Assembly: GCA_022495995.1 (NCBI GenBank)
Contig: JAFEMH010002566.1
Coordinates: 1-64,000, forward strand
Origin: Adenophora triphylla var. japonica
Lineage: Eukaryota > Streptophyta > Magnoliopsida > Asterales > Campanulaceae
DNA: 64,000 nt
Direction: 5' to 3'
The translations under genes and the position numbers were made by a program. The notes under the pieces were generated by a model. That model was given only the letters and a program-made list of their open reading frames with translations. It searched no databases and was not told where the DNA came from. This document shows positions 22,598 to 34,626 of the stretch, one piece after another; positions within the stretch are counted from its first letter, which is position 1, and each line of letters opens with the position of its first letter.

Positions 22598-23371
22598 AGC
22601 AGACGCACTCGTGCTTATTATGGATAGGGAGGAGAGTAACACATATCTAGAAAATTTGAGTTTTATTTATGGTATAACACATTCGGAAAGATACTATTGC
22701 TATAAAAGAAAGTTTGAGCAATATTTTTTAAATTTTATTTCTCCCGATTTTCAACCTATTTTTCCACCGAATGTTATATGCTTAGAAAATATAATTTAAG
22801 AACTTGTCAGAGAGACGTAGCCAGGAACCGAAGTGAGGAGATCAAAGTATAAACTAAACTATAAACACCATACGTCTTACAAAAATGATTTTATTTTAAA
22901 AAAATATTTAATGGACCATAATTTACTTACATGTTTTTGTTAAAACAACAATATATTTATAGCGAAACTTAGAAACATAAGATTTTTTGGGACAAAGTAA
23001 AAAAGAAAATAAAAGAGAAGTAAACGAGGGTTAATTTTTAAATAATAGAATTATATAGTACTAAAAATGCACTAAATAATTGTTAAAAAAACTTTTCTTT
23101 TATTGCAAAATTTAATTTTTAAATAACAATATAACTCTTTCACCTTAACTCTTTCAAAATTTTCCATGTCTAATTACACAATTTTCCCTTTTCTAAAACT
23201 TCTAGATATAATTTGAAATTTTGCCAAAGTTCAAGGGGTCAACACTGTATACACATGTAATATGAAGTTTAATATTGTTGAGATTTTTTTAGTAAAAAAG
23301 TCTTTTATTGATGTTTTTAAATAATATGAGTATGTTTTAATATGAAATTGGTCGGTAACAAAAAAAAAATA
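22598..23371. other. AT-rich sequence without recognised genes
   Basis: Long A/T runs and scattered stops in all frames. The small open frame over 22554-22799 starts in the MITE and has no familiar motif. GACGTAGCCAGGAACCG near 22814 resembles decayed transposon ends but has no partner. Confidence 0.5.
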
Positions 23372-23588
23372 TACTCCCTCCGTCTCAAAATAATATTTCC
23401 ACTTTTTTTGCGGTTAGTACGAATGGTTAGTACAAATGAACTTTGAGCAATAATTGTATATTAATTTAATTATCTAGTTTAAGAATTTCATTTGTACAAT
23501 TAAATCAATCTAAAATTATTGCTCAAACTCTCTTCCTAATAATGCAAAAAAAAAAAAAAATGAGAAAATCATTTTTGAGACGGGCGTA
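23372..23588. mobile_element. Stowaway-type MITE
   Basis: Starts CTCCCTCCGTCTCAAAATAA next to TA and ends TTTTTGAGACGGGCG, the inverted counterpart, somewhat decayed. The AT-rich interior is about 215 bp with no coding. CTCCCTCCGT ends and TA targets are typical of Tc1/mariner-derived Stowaway MITEs in plants. Confidence 0.75.
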
Positions 23589-23887
23589 AAAGAATTCAAT
23601 ATTAACGGATTAGGATGTCCAATGCACAACTGTTTGAAGAATCCTGATTTCAGTTTGGGAGCAAAAAAAATCTTTGTTAGATTTCCTTAGAGAATAAGGT
23701 TATCTATTTGTTAAAAATGAACCATTTTAGGAAACATGGGAGAAAAATGTTATAATTAATCAAGACAACCATTTGATTTAGAACACTCGAACGGCTAATT
23801 AGCTTTACCCCTAAGCTATGTCTCCTTATTATATAATCATCTATCTTCCATAACACTCACGCTCTCACTCTCTCTCTCTCTCACTGT

Positions 23888-25130
23888 GTGCACACAGATT
23901 GTGAGAGCCATGGCAAGGAGTTGAGATTTCCGAGTTCTTCGTTACCATTCGATGAATTGATAAAACATCTGAATGGAGGTTACTACTTAGATACGTTTGA
24001 AGTTGGGAGCATCAAGATTGAGGATGTTCCATGGCCTACTGTTGCAAGAAACAGCCGCAAGTGTAGTAATGCCATAGCTGATCTTCAACAAATTCCTGAC
24101 AGGCCAAGGATTGATCCTGACATGTTTGGCGACAAGAATTGTAAGCTACCCGAAAGAAGGAGATGAGATCGTTGGGAGTGAAGAAACGACCAGGGCATCT
24201 TCTTCCAGGAATCCAAGTGGGGTGTCAGGGTCAAGTTCGTCAAAGATAACGAATCTGAAGTTAGAAGGGTAGTGGAAGAGGCGTCGAGATCTGATCTACC
24301 CCTCCATCAGTCTTCTACTGATCAGGACAAGACATCATTCTTCTACTGTCGGGGATTTCTGAATTCTTCATTACCGTTCGATGAAGTGATCAGATATCTG
24401 AATGGAGGTTACTACTTGGATACGTTTGAAGTTGGGAGCGGCGAGATTGAGGATGTTCCATGGCCTTCTGAACCCAAAAGCAAGAACAAGGATAGTAGTG
24501 CTTTAACAGATATCGTTCAACAAATTCTTGACAGGCCATGGATTGATTTCGACAAGTTCCGCGACAAGAAATTTAAGATACCCGAAAAGAAGGAGATCAG
24601 GTCTTTGGGAGTCACGAAGCAACCGGGGTCATATACGTCCAAGAATCAAGTAGGGTGTCGCAGCAACTTCCTGAAAGATGATGAATCATGATTTAGAAGG
24701 GTACTGGAAAAGATATCAGGGCGTGATCGAAACCCTCGATCATTCTTGCACTTTTCAGGGAAGACATCAACCAAGAAAGAGCTTCAATTCTTCCGACAAT
24801 TATAAGAAAGAAGATGGTATTGACAGCAGAGTTATCAAAACTGTTTCAGTTTCTTCAACAACACATATTAAGAATTCATCAATTTTGGGCTGTCCTTCAT
24901 ATAAGGATGATGAAGAAAAGAAGCTAGAGTGTTCCAGGAGAAAGATGAAGAAGCAGTACGAATAGATCGAGAGTGAGAAGAAGAGAAGACGAATCCAGGT
25001 TATTGAATGCCAGAAAGATCTTTGTCACTTTGATCAACCACAAGTTGGACAAAAGAGCAAAAGAAAGGTCTGCTGCCCAGGAAGCAATTGATAAAAAGAA
25101 AGAGTCAATTCTTTGGAAGTCGTCCCGATG
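23888..25130 (+). pseudogene. Unrecognised gene-like sequence with a tandemly duplicated ~450-bp unit
   Basis: Two units share SSLPFDELIKHLNGGYYLDTF/SSLPFDEVIRYLNGGYYLDT, FEVGS, EDVPWP, then Q-I-x-DRP-x-ID-x-D-x-F-x-DK and, frame-corrected, RSLGVKK or RSLGVTK. The first unit starts after a (CT)n stretch and CACACAG that could be an intron acceptor, and the frame breaks at 24166. The second (24272-24691) stays open for 139 codons. Downstream frames are Lys/Glu-rich and probably helical. I do not recognise the family. It could be a decayed duplicated host gene or captured host text. Confidence 0.45.
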
Positions 25131-26447
25131 AAGCTTGATTCTAAAATGTTTGTTTAATCTATTGATTTATCTAAAAAGAAAGAGTTCTAGATTACAAGCT
25201 TGGGAAACAGGCTTCTTCTCTGAGTATAAATATTTACCTCCTGTTATTCTAATAAAATTAAGTTGTTCATATTACTTCTTCTTCTTGCATGTATGCACCA
25301 CCTTACACTTCCACCATCCAACATCAAAACCTTACCCTCCTAAATCTGCCACCCTCGGCAAAAAAAAAAAAAAAACCTCAGAAGTCGAAAACTTACTCTA
25401 ATCACCACCATCCACCTCCGCCTCTCCACCTCCAATACCACTCACCTAATATCAAAACTCTACTCCTAGTAGTGCAATTTTTTTCCTTTTGCCTCTAAAA
25501 CATGTGAATGCAATGAATGGATATTTCCCAAGGCTGCCTCAGAATGATCATAACTCAAATCCACAATAATCCAAGGTGAAGATATTATCCCAATTTTTTC
25601 TTGGGGAGACAATCAATATTAACAACAAAAGCCTCTCCATCCCACACCCCCACAAGGGAAATTTGAAGGCAACAAAAGAGGGCACCTTGGGAAGAGGCGA
25701 TAACTTACAAATTCGAACTGAGTAGCAACATACAATAGAAACAATAAGATAGCTTCATTCAAAAAGTTTGCTTTGACCCAAAATAGGGAAACTTGCACCT
25801 TTTTGAAAGCCTTGCAAGGTCGCTAGCTGGGACTTTCCCAAGTCAAAGGAGAATGAGCCATGGCTGACCATTTTTTTGAGAAATGGAAAACATGTAAGTA
25901 ATGAGGTAATTTTCCCTACTCCTCCTCTAATCTCTCCCTTCCTGTCACTAAAAAAGTTGTTAGTAAGAGTACAAATGGATTGGGAGATGATTCCTAATGT
26001 CGATTCTCCACCCCCAAAGGGATATCCTTACTTCTTGTACCGTTTCATGGACGTTTTATGAGACATAAGTTGGAGCAATAATTGTCGAAGTTGTTTGATA
26101 TGTTTTCAAATATTATTATTAATCTCCCTTCGTTAAAAGTCATTACAAATTTTCCTGCTTATTCAAAAAATTCGAAAAGAAATTAATTCCTAGAAAACCG
26201 AAGTATGGGAAAAATGAAAAATTGATCATGAGAGAGAGTGCTAGTGTTGTGGTACGAGAAGACATTCCACTTCACCAAAAAGACCACGGAAGTTTTACAA
26301 ATATCTATTAATTTGGGGATTCCAATAAAGTAGAATGTGATGTTAAATCTTTGTGCTAGCATAAATATCACACCATAGCCATGTATTTAAAGTTAAGGTT
26401 GTGTGAGTTCAAACCCACCAAAATGACCCCTTCAAAATTGCGTTGAT
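25131..26447. other. Intergenic sequence, no recognised gene
   Basis: AT-rich with an A15 run near 25360 and no convincing open frame. At about 26370-26425 GGTTGTGTGAGTTCAAACCC resembles a SINE or tRNA B-box region, but no A box or tail was confirmed. Confidence 0.4.
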
Positions 26448-26908
26448 TGTGTTGGAACATAACGATCCATTAATCATGAACCGACTCATAACTAGATTAA
26501 GAATGAGAGAGGAAGATGAAGACGAAAGCGTGTACACGAAGAATCCATGATTGTGTTCTTGATCTTGTTCTTGAATGAAAGAAGAGAGTAGGGAGATAGT
26601 ACTTCTAAATGATAGTGCCCACACTTGTTCTTCTTAGATGAATGAAGAATGTTTTGACTGAATTGTAAAATGATGTTAAGTGTCTCTAAATGGCTGATGG
26701 ATAGCCTTTATATAGATAGAGAAGGGGCACTTCATTTAGGGACTACACCCTTTCATAAAGATGATGGTGTGAAGTTACCATTATGCCCATCATTTAATGG
26801 TACTTACACCTAATGGAATTCAACACATTTTGTCTATACTCTAACATTATTAAATGATTATAACAAATGGAATTAAATAACACATATTAATTAATCCATG
26901 TTCTAACA
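26448..26908 (-). repeat. Copia-type LTR (461 bp) abutting a gag fragment
   Basis: Minus-strand ends are TGTTAGAACATGG and GTTCCAACACA, with a TATATAAAGG promoter-like word near 26720-26710. It begins exactly at the TGT that would encode the last Cys of a gag zinc knuckle (GHLKEKC). Flanking 5-mers do not match, so it is either a solo LTR without visible duplication or the product of a deletion that joined gag to the LTR. Confidence 0.65.
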
Positions 26909-27798
26909 TTTCTCCTTCAAGTGCCCAGTTTGTCACAATGCGTACAGTGAGGTCTTCGCCCCGATGTGTCTCCCCCTTGCTCGCTACGTCGATCTGACCT
27001 CTGATCACGCCTTTGTTCTCACATTGATGAGGCCTTAGCGAGTAGAGTAGTAGCTTCAATGGAAGGGCTCCTAGTTGTTGTCACGCTTCGCTGCTTCTCA
27101 TCTTGGGTAGCCATTGCATATGCCTTTCCTATTCCTGGTAAAGGCTCGGTACTTAAGATCTGAGAGCGTACCGTCTTGTATTATTCGTCAAGACCCATTA
27201 AGAAGTCGAATACCTTCTCCTCTTCATGAAGTTCCTGCATTTTCTTTCCAGCCCCACAAGTGCACACATGTACTGGTCTCAAATTCTGCAGTTCACTCGA
27301 TATGCCTTTCATCCTTCCATAGTACATTGAGATCGCTGATCTTTCTTGCTGCAACAGTGCCATCGATCTCTTCAGCTCGTAGACTCTGAGTGCGATTCCT
27401 TGAGTGAATCCCTCTTCAAAGTCGCTCCATATTTCTACTGCGGTGCTACTGTGGGTTACTCCGGCTTGCAATTCTTTGCAAATCGAATTCATCAACCACG
27501 ATTTGACAAGTGCGTTACACTGGATCCATAGTTGGAATTCCCCAGAATTACCATCGGGTATCGTAATTGAACCATCAATAAACCCTGCCTTGTTCTTGGA
27601 TTGTAGAGTATTGATGAAATTGCTCCTCCATGTGAAATAGTTATCCCCACTTTCTGTCAAGGATTGTGTGACGAAGATCAACCCCGGATGATCTGAGGGA
27701 TGCATATAGTATGGAGATTTGGTATCAATCGCTATATTTTGTGTGTTAGCAACTTGTACCGAATTCTCATTGGAATTGTTAGGAGTAGTGTTTGCCAT
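26909..27798 (-). pseudogene. Copia gag fragment
   Basis: The frame starting at 27798 (MANTTPNNSNENS) contains SPYYMHPSDHPG and NYFTWRSNFINTLQSKNKAG, a copia-like gag N-terminus, then MALLQQERSAISMYYGRMKG and DFLMGLDE of the gag domain. It stops at 27181, but other frames continue with RSQILSTEPLPGIGKAYAM and a zinc knuckle remnant HCTHCDKLG before the LTR at 26908. Protease, integrase and RT are absent. A primer-binding site on the upstream side links it to the LTR fragment at 27844. Confidence 0.8.
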
Positions 27799-27827
27799 TG
27801 AAGGTGATTGGAGAAGGATATTAGAAT

Positions 27828-28051
27828 GAATGCTCTGATACCATAAAATGACAACTTAGTATTCAATTCTATATTTGTTTACATAACATAAGGAAAAACA
27901 TATATACAGTGCCTAACCAATCAAGATCCTAAAATAAAGTAAATTTCCTACAATTAGGCTATAATTTATGAAAACTATATAATTACAATTATTCTACCAA
28001 AATGTGAGTGATTGTTGTGATTCTAGAATATTTGTGATTCTAGAATATTCA
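27828..28051 (-). repeat. Copia primer-binding site and short 5' LTR
   Basis: TGGTATCAGAGC on the minus strand, complementary to initiator Met-tRNA, lies at about 27842-27831. The sequence to its right (27844-28051) carries a TATATATG promoter-like word and a repeated ATTCTAGAATATT, and probably is the ~208-bp 5' LTR, with the terminal CA of its minus-strand end lost. It does not match the 461-bp LTR at 26448, so two copia families meet here. Confidence 0.6.
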
Positions 28052-29479
28052 TTTAAAGTTTGTTTGCATGCAACCAAATAGCATACTTCCTTTCCTTTGT
28101 CTCCAAATCGATGTCCACTTTCTAAAAGAATTTACCCCAAACTGACCATTTTATTTTTTAAGGAGCTACTAAATTCACTTTTAACAAATATCATATTCCA
28201 ATGCACACTTGGAATTGGTACAAGTGACAGGCAATTGAAGAGTAGGGACAGTGTTCTTACCAGGAGAAGAATGGAAGGTGGTTGGCTTGGCCAGAGAGGG
28301 AATGAGCGGCGGTTCCATGTCCTTAGTTCTTCATAAGGTGTTGTTAGTATAAAAAATAAGGTAGCAGATAAAAAAAAAAATTCTTAATCTCTACGCAAAG
28401 CAAATAGTAAGTGTGCAGTTCTTAGTGATTCATCATTTATCTTTAAGAGATAAAGACTATTCCGGTCATTCGCCGGAATAAATATAGGGAAGACTGGATT
28501 TTAATTTTTCTTTTATTTCTGGTAGGTAGGGTTTAGAAACATTGAAAGTGATGATCGACGATTGGGCCTTAAGCCCCAATTTGTTGGATGGCTTCAGTCC
28601 AGTCGGACTCTACAACAACAAACAGTCCAGCTCTGCTTCACATAAAAAGTTTTATTAATGATATTTTAAATAATTTTGCTCGGCTTGACGCATCTCGTTT
28701 CTTTATTCAACTTGCACTCAATCTCGACCATCAATTGATTGATGAAGTCCGACTTTTATGTAGTCGGACTAGCCCAAATCCGCGAGCAGCCCGCTAATTG
28801 TTATAATCATCATCAAGACACATTGACAAACTGCTACATGTACTTTGGTAAATATTTAAGGTTGATTGATTGCTGAGCTCCAATATGGTAGACCCTTGGA
28901 CCTAAGTGTTAATTCCTTTTAAAGGAAGACATAGAATCACATATCCGTCCCATAAAATTTTCATGAACATATTAGTTGATCAAAACTTGCTAGTAAAAAA
29001 TTATCTTTTATGCATATAGCAAAAATGGATATAGTAGACCCTTGGACCTAAGTGTTATACTGGAAATTACATACATCACTTCTCTCTGCATAATGAGATT
29101 AGAAAGCGGACACAGGGACTCGTTCTAGGTCCATCGCAACTCTAAAACTATAAATCCCCATTTGACAAAACCTAGAAATCTAGCGGTTTTCAACTGCAAA
29201 TTTCCAAAACTTTGTTATTTTGGTTCTTGTTTTAGATCATCAGTTGTAGTTTGATCAAATTTGCTATATACTAATATTAAAATTATTTCATAACTCCTTT
29301 AATTGTGTCACTATTTTGTGGCTCCATTGTCATTTTCCAGAAGTCCCAAATGAATGAGAATGTTCTGCCGTTGGTTTCAGATTAATGAAGTTCTTATACA
29401 AAACCAAGAAAACTTAATACAAGGAAATGGAGGAGAGGTATACGGTTTGCCTATACGCTTGAGCAATGCTAGTCAAGCT
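28052..29479. other. Intergenic sequence downstream of the ENT gene
   Basis: A 69-codon plus-strand frame at 28588-28797 (MASVQSDSTTTNS) has no familiar motif and little support. TAGACCCTTGGACCTAAGTGTTA is found twice, about 150 bp apart (about 28888 and 29036), a partial direct duplication. The remainder is AT-rich with no gene seen. Confidence 0.45.
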
Positions 29480-30738
29480 TCATATCATCCAAAACCAGCC
29501 AAGAACTGAACCAGAAACCAGTCCAAATCCCAAGAAAAGAGCCATTACAATTGCAGCAATTTCAGCTTCCGAAGGTGGCACTGATTTAGGAGTCAGAATC
29601 ATAATGACACTTGTCAAGTACCCATTTGTCAACCCAAGCATAATTGTCAGAAACACCACGAATGCCTCATTTTTCAGCCACTTAGGTCCGTGGAGGCAAG
29701 CTGTAAAAAGGGGATAGAAAAGTAGCCGAGCAATACATGCCCATGTAGCCTTACCAACGCTTTTTACAACATAAATTGCAGTTAAAGATTTTCCAGCAAA
29801 ATCCGAGACATTATACAAAGTTATCAACAAGATTGGATACCAATCTCTTAAAAGTGTAGACTCAATATTTTCTGCCAAGAATCCCGGGAAAATGGAGAGA
29901 GTTACTGTATATATCATCCAAATTCCCATAGCTGGCCATTTGAGTGTTCTTGCTACGTAGCAGAATTTTGGCCTTGAACATGGGAGGTTATATTGAAGAA
30001 GTTTGTAATGTTGTTCCATAACCGGCAACTTGTACAGCAGGTTGCAGCAAAGCATGCAGCCCAGCAAACTAACCGTGCTAACTATGAAGTAGAAATGGGC
30101 ACTTGTCTTGAGGCCTTGTGGGGTATTTGGGAATGATGCCTTTGTTATAATTCTCAAGACGGAGACCAAAACCCCTGAGGCAAACAACGTTGTCAAATGA
30201 AAATATATTTACTCAAAAATGTATTTGAAGTCAAGTTAAACAATTGGGTACCTGAAGAAGCGGTTCCAGCAAAAACTGCCTGCATGTATTGTTTTGGGAG
30301 CTGGCCTGCAGACCCCACCAAGCTTCCTCCGATCAATCCGTCAGCCAATCCGCAGACGACAACGGAAGCAACTACCAAATTGTATGTCTGACGTTGATTT
30401 TCATTGATGCACCATGTCCAGTCTATGACTGGAGTTGCCATTAGAGAGAATATAAACATGGAAAATCCCAAGTTCATCCTCACTCTAAAGGTCAATTTAC
30501 TGAAACTATCCCAACAGATCATTACGAGTAGAACTAGGAGAGAGGAACTCATATAAGCTACGGAGAAAACCTTCTCAACGTGTTTGGTTGGGTAAAGATA
30601 GCCAAAGTAATCAACAGCAGTTATTAAGGCATTCCATGGAAGCAAATTTCCTGCACCAAGCAAGAAATGGATTAGGTAAGCTATTTTGTATGTGTCTCTT
30701 GGTTCATTTTGATTCTGGCCATTCTTTATGCTTTCCAT
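29480..30738 (-). CDS. ENT8: Equilibrative nucleoside transporter, ENT8-like, two exons
   Basis: Exon 1 is 30738-30252 and exon 2 is 30174-29480, joined across a GT-AG intron (donor after TCTTCAG, acceptor GCCTCAG) to give 393 residues. The join reads VFAGTASSG then VLVSVLRIITKAS. Family features include YLIHFLLGAGNLLPWNALIT in helix 1, YPTKHVEKVFSVAYM, VRMNLGFSMFIFSL, GLADGLIGGSLVGSAGQLP, SIFPGFLAE, WYPILLITLYNVSDFAGKS and LGLTNGYLTSVIMIL, across about ten to eleven hydrophobic segments. ENT proteins move nucleosides across membranes by facilitated diffusion or proton symport. The order closely follows Arabidopsis ENT8 as I remember it; paralogue choice is from memory. No frameshift or stop is seen, in contrast to everything around it. 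Confidence 0.9.
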
Positions 30739-31029
30739 TTCTTTTTCAAGTTTTTTTCGTTGGCTCTCGTAAAATTTTAAGTTTTGATCTAAGCCTTATA
30801 TAAGTGCTGCCTAGATCTTTTGCGTAAACAGTTGGAGCCAAGCCACTTTATTTAGATATGTCAGAATATTTTCAGATCGATGGAAAAAGAATATTTAATT
30901 TGTTTCTCTTTTTGGGTTGGTTTTGAGTTTGGGAAGTTGTCCCTTTTAGATACTTTCCTAGGTGAAGGGCTAAGATTAGTTCTCCGATGCTGAAGAGACT
31001 TGAACCAAACTCCCTAGTAGAATCCGATG
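30739..31029 (-). promoter_or_regulatory. ENT gene proximal promoter
   Basis: On the minus strand TTATATAAGG at about 30803-30794 is a good TATA box, 56 bp before the ATG at 30738. About 225 bp of upstream sequence remains before the hAT-type insertion at 31030, so distal promoter elements now lie beyond 50151. Confidence 0.65.
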
Positions 31030-31243
31030 CAGTGGCGAAGCCACATTCCCTTAAATTTTGGAATGTGTCAATTTTGCGCTATCAATTGTTTGGAAAACGA
31101 CTTTTTACTACTAAAAATGATGAATTTATACATTTTGACCCCTTAATTTTGAGAAAAATTTACACTAAATTATTATTTTGACCATCTTGTAAGAGAATAG
31201 AGGATAAATACTTTGGTGCTTGAAAGCCTTGTTTAATTGTATT

Positions 31244-32021
31244 TGATGAGCCCGGACCAGCTAGATCGGGCCCAAGCTCAGTCTGGTCCAAAGGCCCAGT
31301 ATGACGTGGCGTCCCCTAGACCGCCAGAGTCAAGACCGCGGACAGATAGACCCTCGAGGTCAAGACCGCGTTCATCTCATCCCATCCCAGTCAAGATCAA
31401 AGGGATCCAGATCGTCAGCCTGGTGACCGCGGGAGTTGTGACCGTCCCATCCGTGCCCGGTTAATACCAAAGCTTATTGAGCAAGCTACTTACTGGCTTT
31501 GCCAGGCCACTAGCCGGCTTATTTCCATCGCATTGAATGCATGGCTCAGGCGCCTACTATTTCATTTAATGCGCCGCGCCATATACACGACTCCTGTCCA
31601 CATCAACGACATCCCCTCTGAAAGTGAATCTTCCTTCCCTGACAGAGCCAATCTTATGCGGACACGTGTATCTGGTCAAAGACTAAGATGTCCCTTAGGG
31701 CTGACCTCATGGCTTACGTCAGCGAGCAGCTCCCCATTGCCTATAAATAGAAAACCTTTGTCCCCTTGGACAAGGTAAGTGTCAAATCTATATTGTAAGC
31801 CATATTGCTCAAATCCTAAACACATACACACACTCAAGACATTCAAAGTCTTATTCTCTCAGTAATCTTACTCTCACACCGAGGGCCTGAGTTGGAGTAA
31901 CATCCAACTTTGACCTTAACGGTGCTTCATTTCTGTGTTGTAATCATAGGTACCGCACCAAACAAATATCCCGCCAGATATCCTACGAACCGCTCTGACC
32001 CCGAAAGCCCAGGCGCCATCA
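31244..32021 (+). repeat. E4 5' LTR (778 bp)
   Basis: Runs from TGATGAGCCCGG to GGCGCCATCA. A TATA box (CCTATAAATAG) lies near 31740. GACCGCG occurs at 31334, 31374 and 31425. Compared with the 3' LTR it lacks 79 bp between two CCCG words near 31459, a deletion at microhomology. Confidence 0.9.
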
Positions 32022-32022
32022 G

Positions 32023-32036
32023 TGGTTCCATTGCCG
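32023..32036 (+). other. E4 primer-binding site candidate
   Basis: TGGTTCCATTGCCG begins two bases after the LTR end. It resembles a TGGCGCCGTTGCCG-type site with changes; the tRNA is not certain. Confidence 0.5.
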
Positions 32037-32138
32037 AAAAAAATCATAATTTTCTCGTAAATCTTTGTGTCAAAACACCCGTCGTGTCCTAAACACTCAC
32101 TTTCAAAAGGCCATTCTTTTTCAACCATTTTTTCAAAC

Positions 32139-33823
32139 ATGTCTAAAACTCTTGAAAATGCCGGTCATTTAATCCATGAGGGTGACCAAGCTTCCCCTTC
32201 TAAAATCGACCCTCTTAGGCCAAGCACCTCAGCCTTTCTTAGGTTGGGGGCCGGTTCCCAAAGTTTGAATAGCCTCTCCCCTGCTCAAAAGGGTTTAAAG
32301 AGGCTGGCGGAGGAAGCCAAAGCCAAAAAAGCCCTCTTACTCACTAGCCCAAAAACTCCTATAAAAGCCCCCATCACCTCCCCAAACACTCCTCTCACTC
32401 TCGAGCTGATACACAAAAGACAAGAGGCTTTGGACGCTAGGTCCAAACTGGTAGCCGGGGCCATGGCCATTAATGACGCTCAGTTGGATCTAGTTGAGCT
32501 AGAGGTAAACGGCGGAATATCCCTCCCTGCAGGGTCTCACAGGTTCTCCCAACTAGTCCCCGCTAACTCGCTTGCTAGTCAAGCTAGGGGGAAAAAAGGG
32601 GCAGAACCAACCCTCAACCGCGACCAAGTGCCAAGGGAGGAGGTTGTGGAAGTTTATGATAGCGAGGAGAAGGGGGAGGAGGCCCAATCCAATCACCGTG
32701 AGAAATCCAAAGCCAGATTCGTGGCTTATGACAGGGGGAAGGCCGTGATTTCACGAGATAAGAAACCAAGGGTGGATGACCAGAACCCTGAATTTGTTAA
32801 ATTCATGCACCAAATGTGGGAGACCCACCAGAAAATAGCCCAGAAGTGTGGCCGTACTATGGATGCTTTCAGTGATAAGATTGCACGGTCACCCATTCAG
32901 AATGGAAAACCCCCTAGATGGAAACGTATGATGGCTCAAAAAATGCCAAGAGCCATATGGGGCGGTTTGAAGGACAGATGGCCCTATTCTCTTCGGATGA
33001 AGCGGTGATGTGCAAAGCCTTGGCCGCAACATTCACGGGTAAAGCGTTATCCTGGATGCTGGCTCTCAAGCCCAAGTCCCTCAAAACCTACAATCAGTTC
33101 AGGCACCTCTTCCTGAACGCATTTGCTGGGGCAGGCGAGCCAGCCCGACCTAAGACAGATCTGGTCCGAGTCAAGCAAGCTCCGACGGAGACCACGAAAA
33201 GCTACATCTCTCGGTTTAGAAAAGTGAGCGAGCAGATTGTAGGCCTGGAAGAGGGTGACATCTGGCTTTGCTTTGAAGGCGGTCTCTCCTCCTCGTTCTT
33301 AAAAATGAACTTTGCCTCGGCCGAAGAGTCAAATGAGGCCGCTCCCCGAGCTTCCGTCAAGGAAAGAATCAGCCAGGTCCAAGAGACTGGCCAAGGATCT
33401 GCCCGCGAAAACAACCAAGGCAAAAACTGTAGCCGTGGGACAGACAAGCTCCGGAAAATAACAGAGGAGACAGTTTTCACTCCCTTCAATGATTCGCGAG
33501 CAGTAATTATGAGAACCATGGAACTTCCCCCTCCTCCCCCCATGGGCAGAAAGTCGAATGAAAGGAGTAGGGCAAAATTCTGTGAATATTACAATGACCA
33601 CGGTCATAATACTGAGGGCTGCTTCCAGCTGAAACGAATCATCCAGCAGAAAATCAACAACGGGGAGTTGACGAAATGGGTACATGGCCATAATGCCAAT
33701 ACTAATAATCCCTCGCGGGCACGAACACTACGTGGCCCCGAAAGAAAGGAGAGAGAGAACGACGACGATGAGTTGGGTGATTATGAAATCAATTTCATTG
33801 GAGAGGAGGCTCCATCTAGATAA
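32139..33823 (+). pseudogene. E4 gag (one frameshift)
   Basis: The frame starts MSKTLENAGHLIHEGDQ at 32139 (an upstream in-frame ATG at 32067 lies in leader-like sequence). A Lys/Glu-rich N-terminal half runs to 33008. A shift near 32915 then gives the retroelement gag domain KSHMGRFEGQMALFSSDEA, AATFTGKALSWMLALKP and FRHLFLNAFAG. The tail has EYYNDHGHNTEGCFQL, a zinc-knuckle-like CxxH/C motif, and ends at 33823 in a stop before protease. Gag forms the intracellular particle. Confidence 0.85.
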
Positions 33824-33945
33824 GGATCTTGGAGAAAGTTTTCTTGATCCCTCCCATGGCTCCAGAAGAAGAGCAAGTAATTGGGTTCAAAAGGAGTGAA
33901 CTTGCCTCCTCCCTTTTTCACTCTGCTTAACCCCTCACCCTCCGC

Positions 33946-34626
33946 ATGAAAATCAACCGAGCAAATATCGGCCGAGTTTTGATTGATACAGGTGCGGCCA
34001 GAGACATCCTCTACTACCACACTCTAGTAGGAATGAGGATGACCGAGGCCAACGTGACTCCTTATGCCGGTATGCTCGAGGGGTTTACTAATCATGCCGT
34101 CGGGGTGAAAGGGATGATAGAATTTGAAGTAACTATTGGGGAAAAACCCATGCAGAAGTCAGCCAAAATCACTTTTATGGTGGTTGATCTTCCTTCCCAA
34201 TACAATGCCATACTCTGCATGACCGCTCAGGCCGCATTGGGAATAGTTGCTTTCGTTCCCCACCAAAGGGTCAAATTTAACACTCCGGGCGGAGTTGCTA
34301 CAATAAAGAACCAGCCCGGGAGATTCCTCCGAGCACTGGAGGAGAAGAGAAAAGCGGATAAAGGCCAGACTTTCTGCCCGCAGAAAGAAGGCGAGGATAA
34401 ACAGAAAAAGGGTAAAGCCAAAGAGCTTATTCCGGCACCCATAACAATTGGCATGCTTTCTTTCCATTCCACAAATGTGGAGCTCAAAACGAGCAGAAAA
34501 GCCAAGAAGTTGGCCCCTATTGAAGGGGGATATATTGATCGGAGAATTGAAGGAAAGATAGATCGAGAGGTCATATATTCCATGGCCGCGCTGCCCGAAG
34601 CACGGGCCAACCCCCAGCCATTGTGA
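33946..34626 (+). pseudogene. E4 aspartic protease region
   Basis: RVLIDTGAARDILYY carries the DTGA active site of retroviral-type aspartic proteases, followed by EFEVTIGE, MVVDLPSQYNAILCMTAQA and the Lys-rich linker. It is separated from gag by stops at 33823-33945 and ends in a stop at 34626 before RT. Normally all are one polyprotein. Confidence 0.85.

Noticed and set aside
26370..26425. SINE or tRNA-like B box (GAGTTCAAACCC)
   Set aside because: No A box, cloverleaf, tail or duplication seen.
26448..28051. A single copia element with two matching LTRs
   Set aside because: The left 461-bp and right ~208-bp LTRs are unrelated, so they are treated as two families.
28588..28797. 69-codon open frame
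   Set aside because: No motif, no splice or promoter context; left as intergenic.
31334..31431. GACCGCG as the E4 promoter palindrome
   Set aside because: Not symmetric over useful length and far from the LTR TATA box; kept only as a note.
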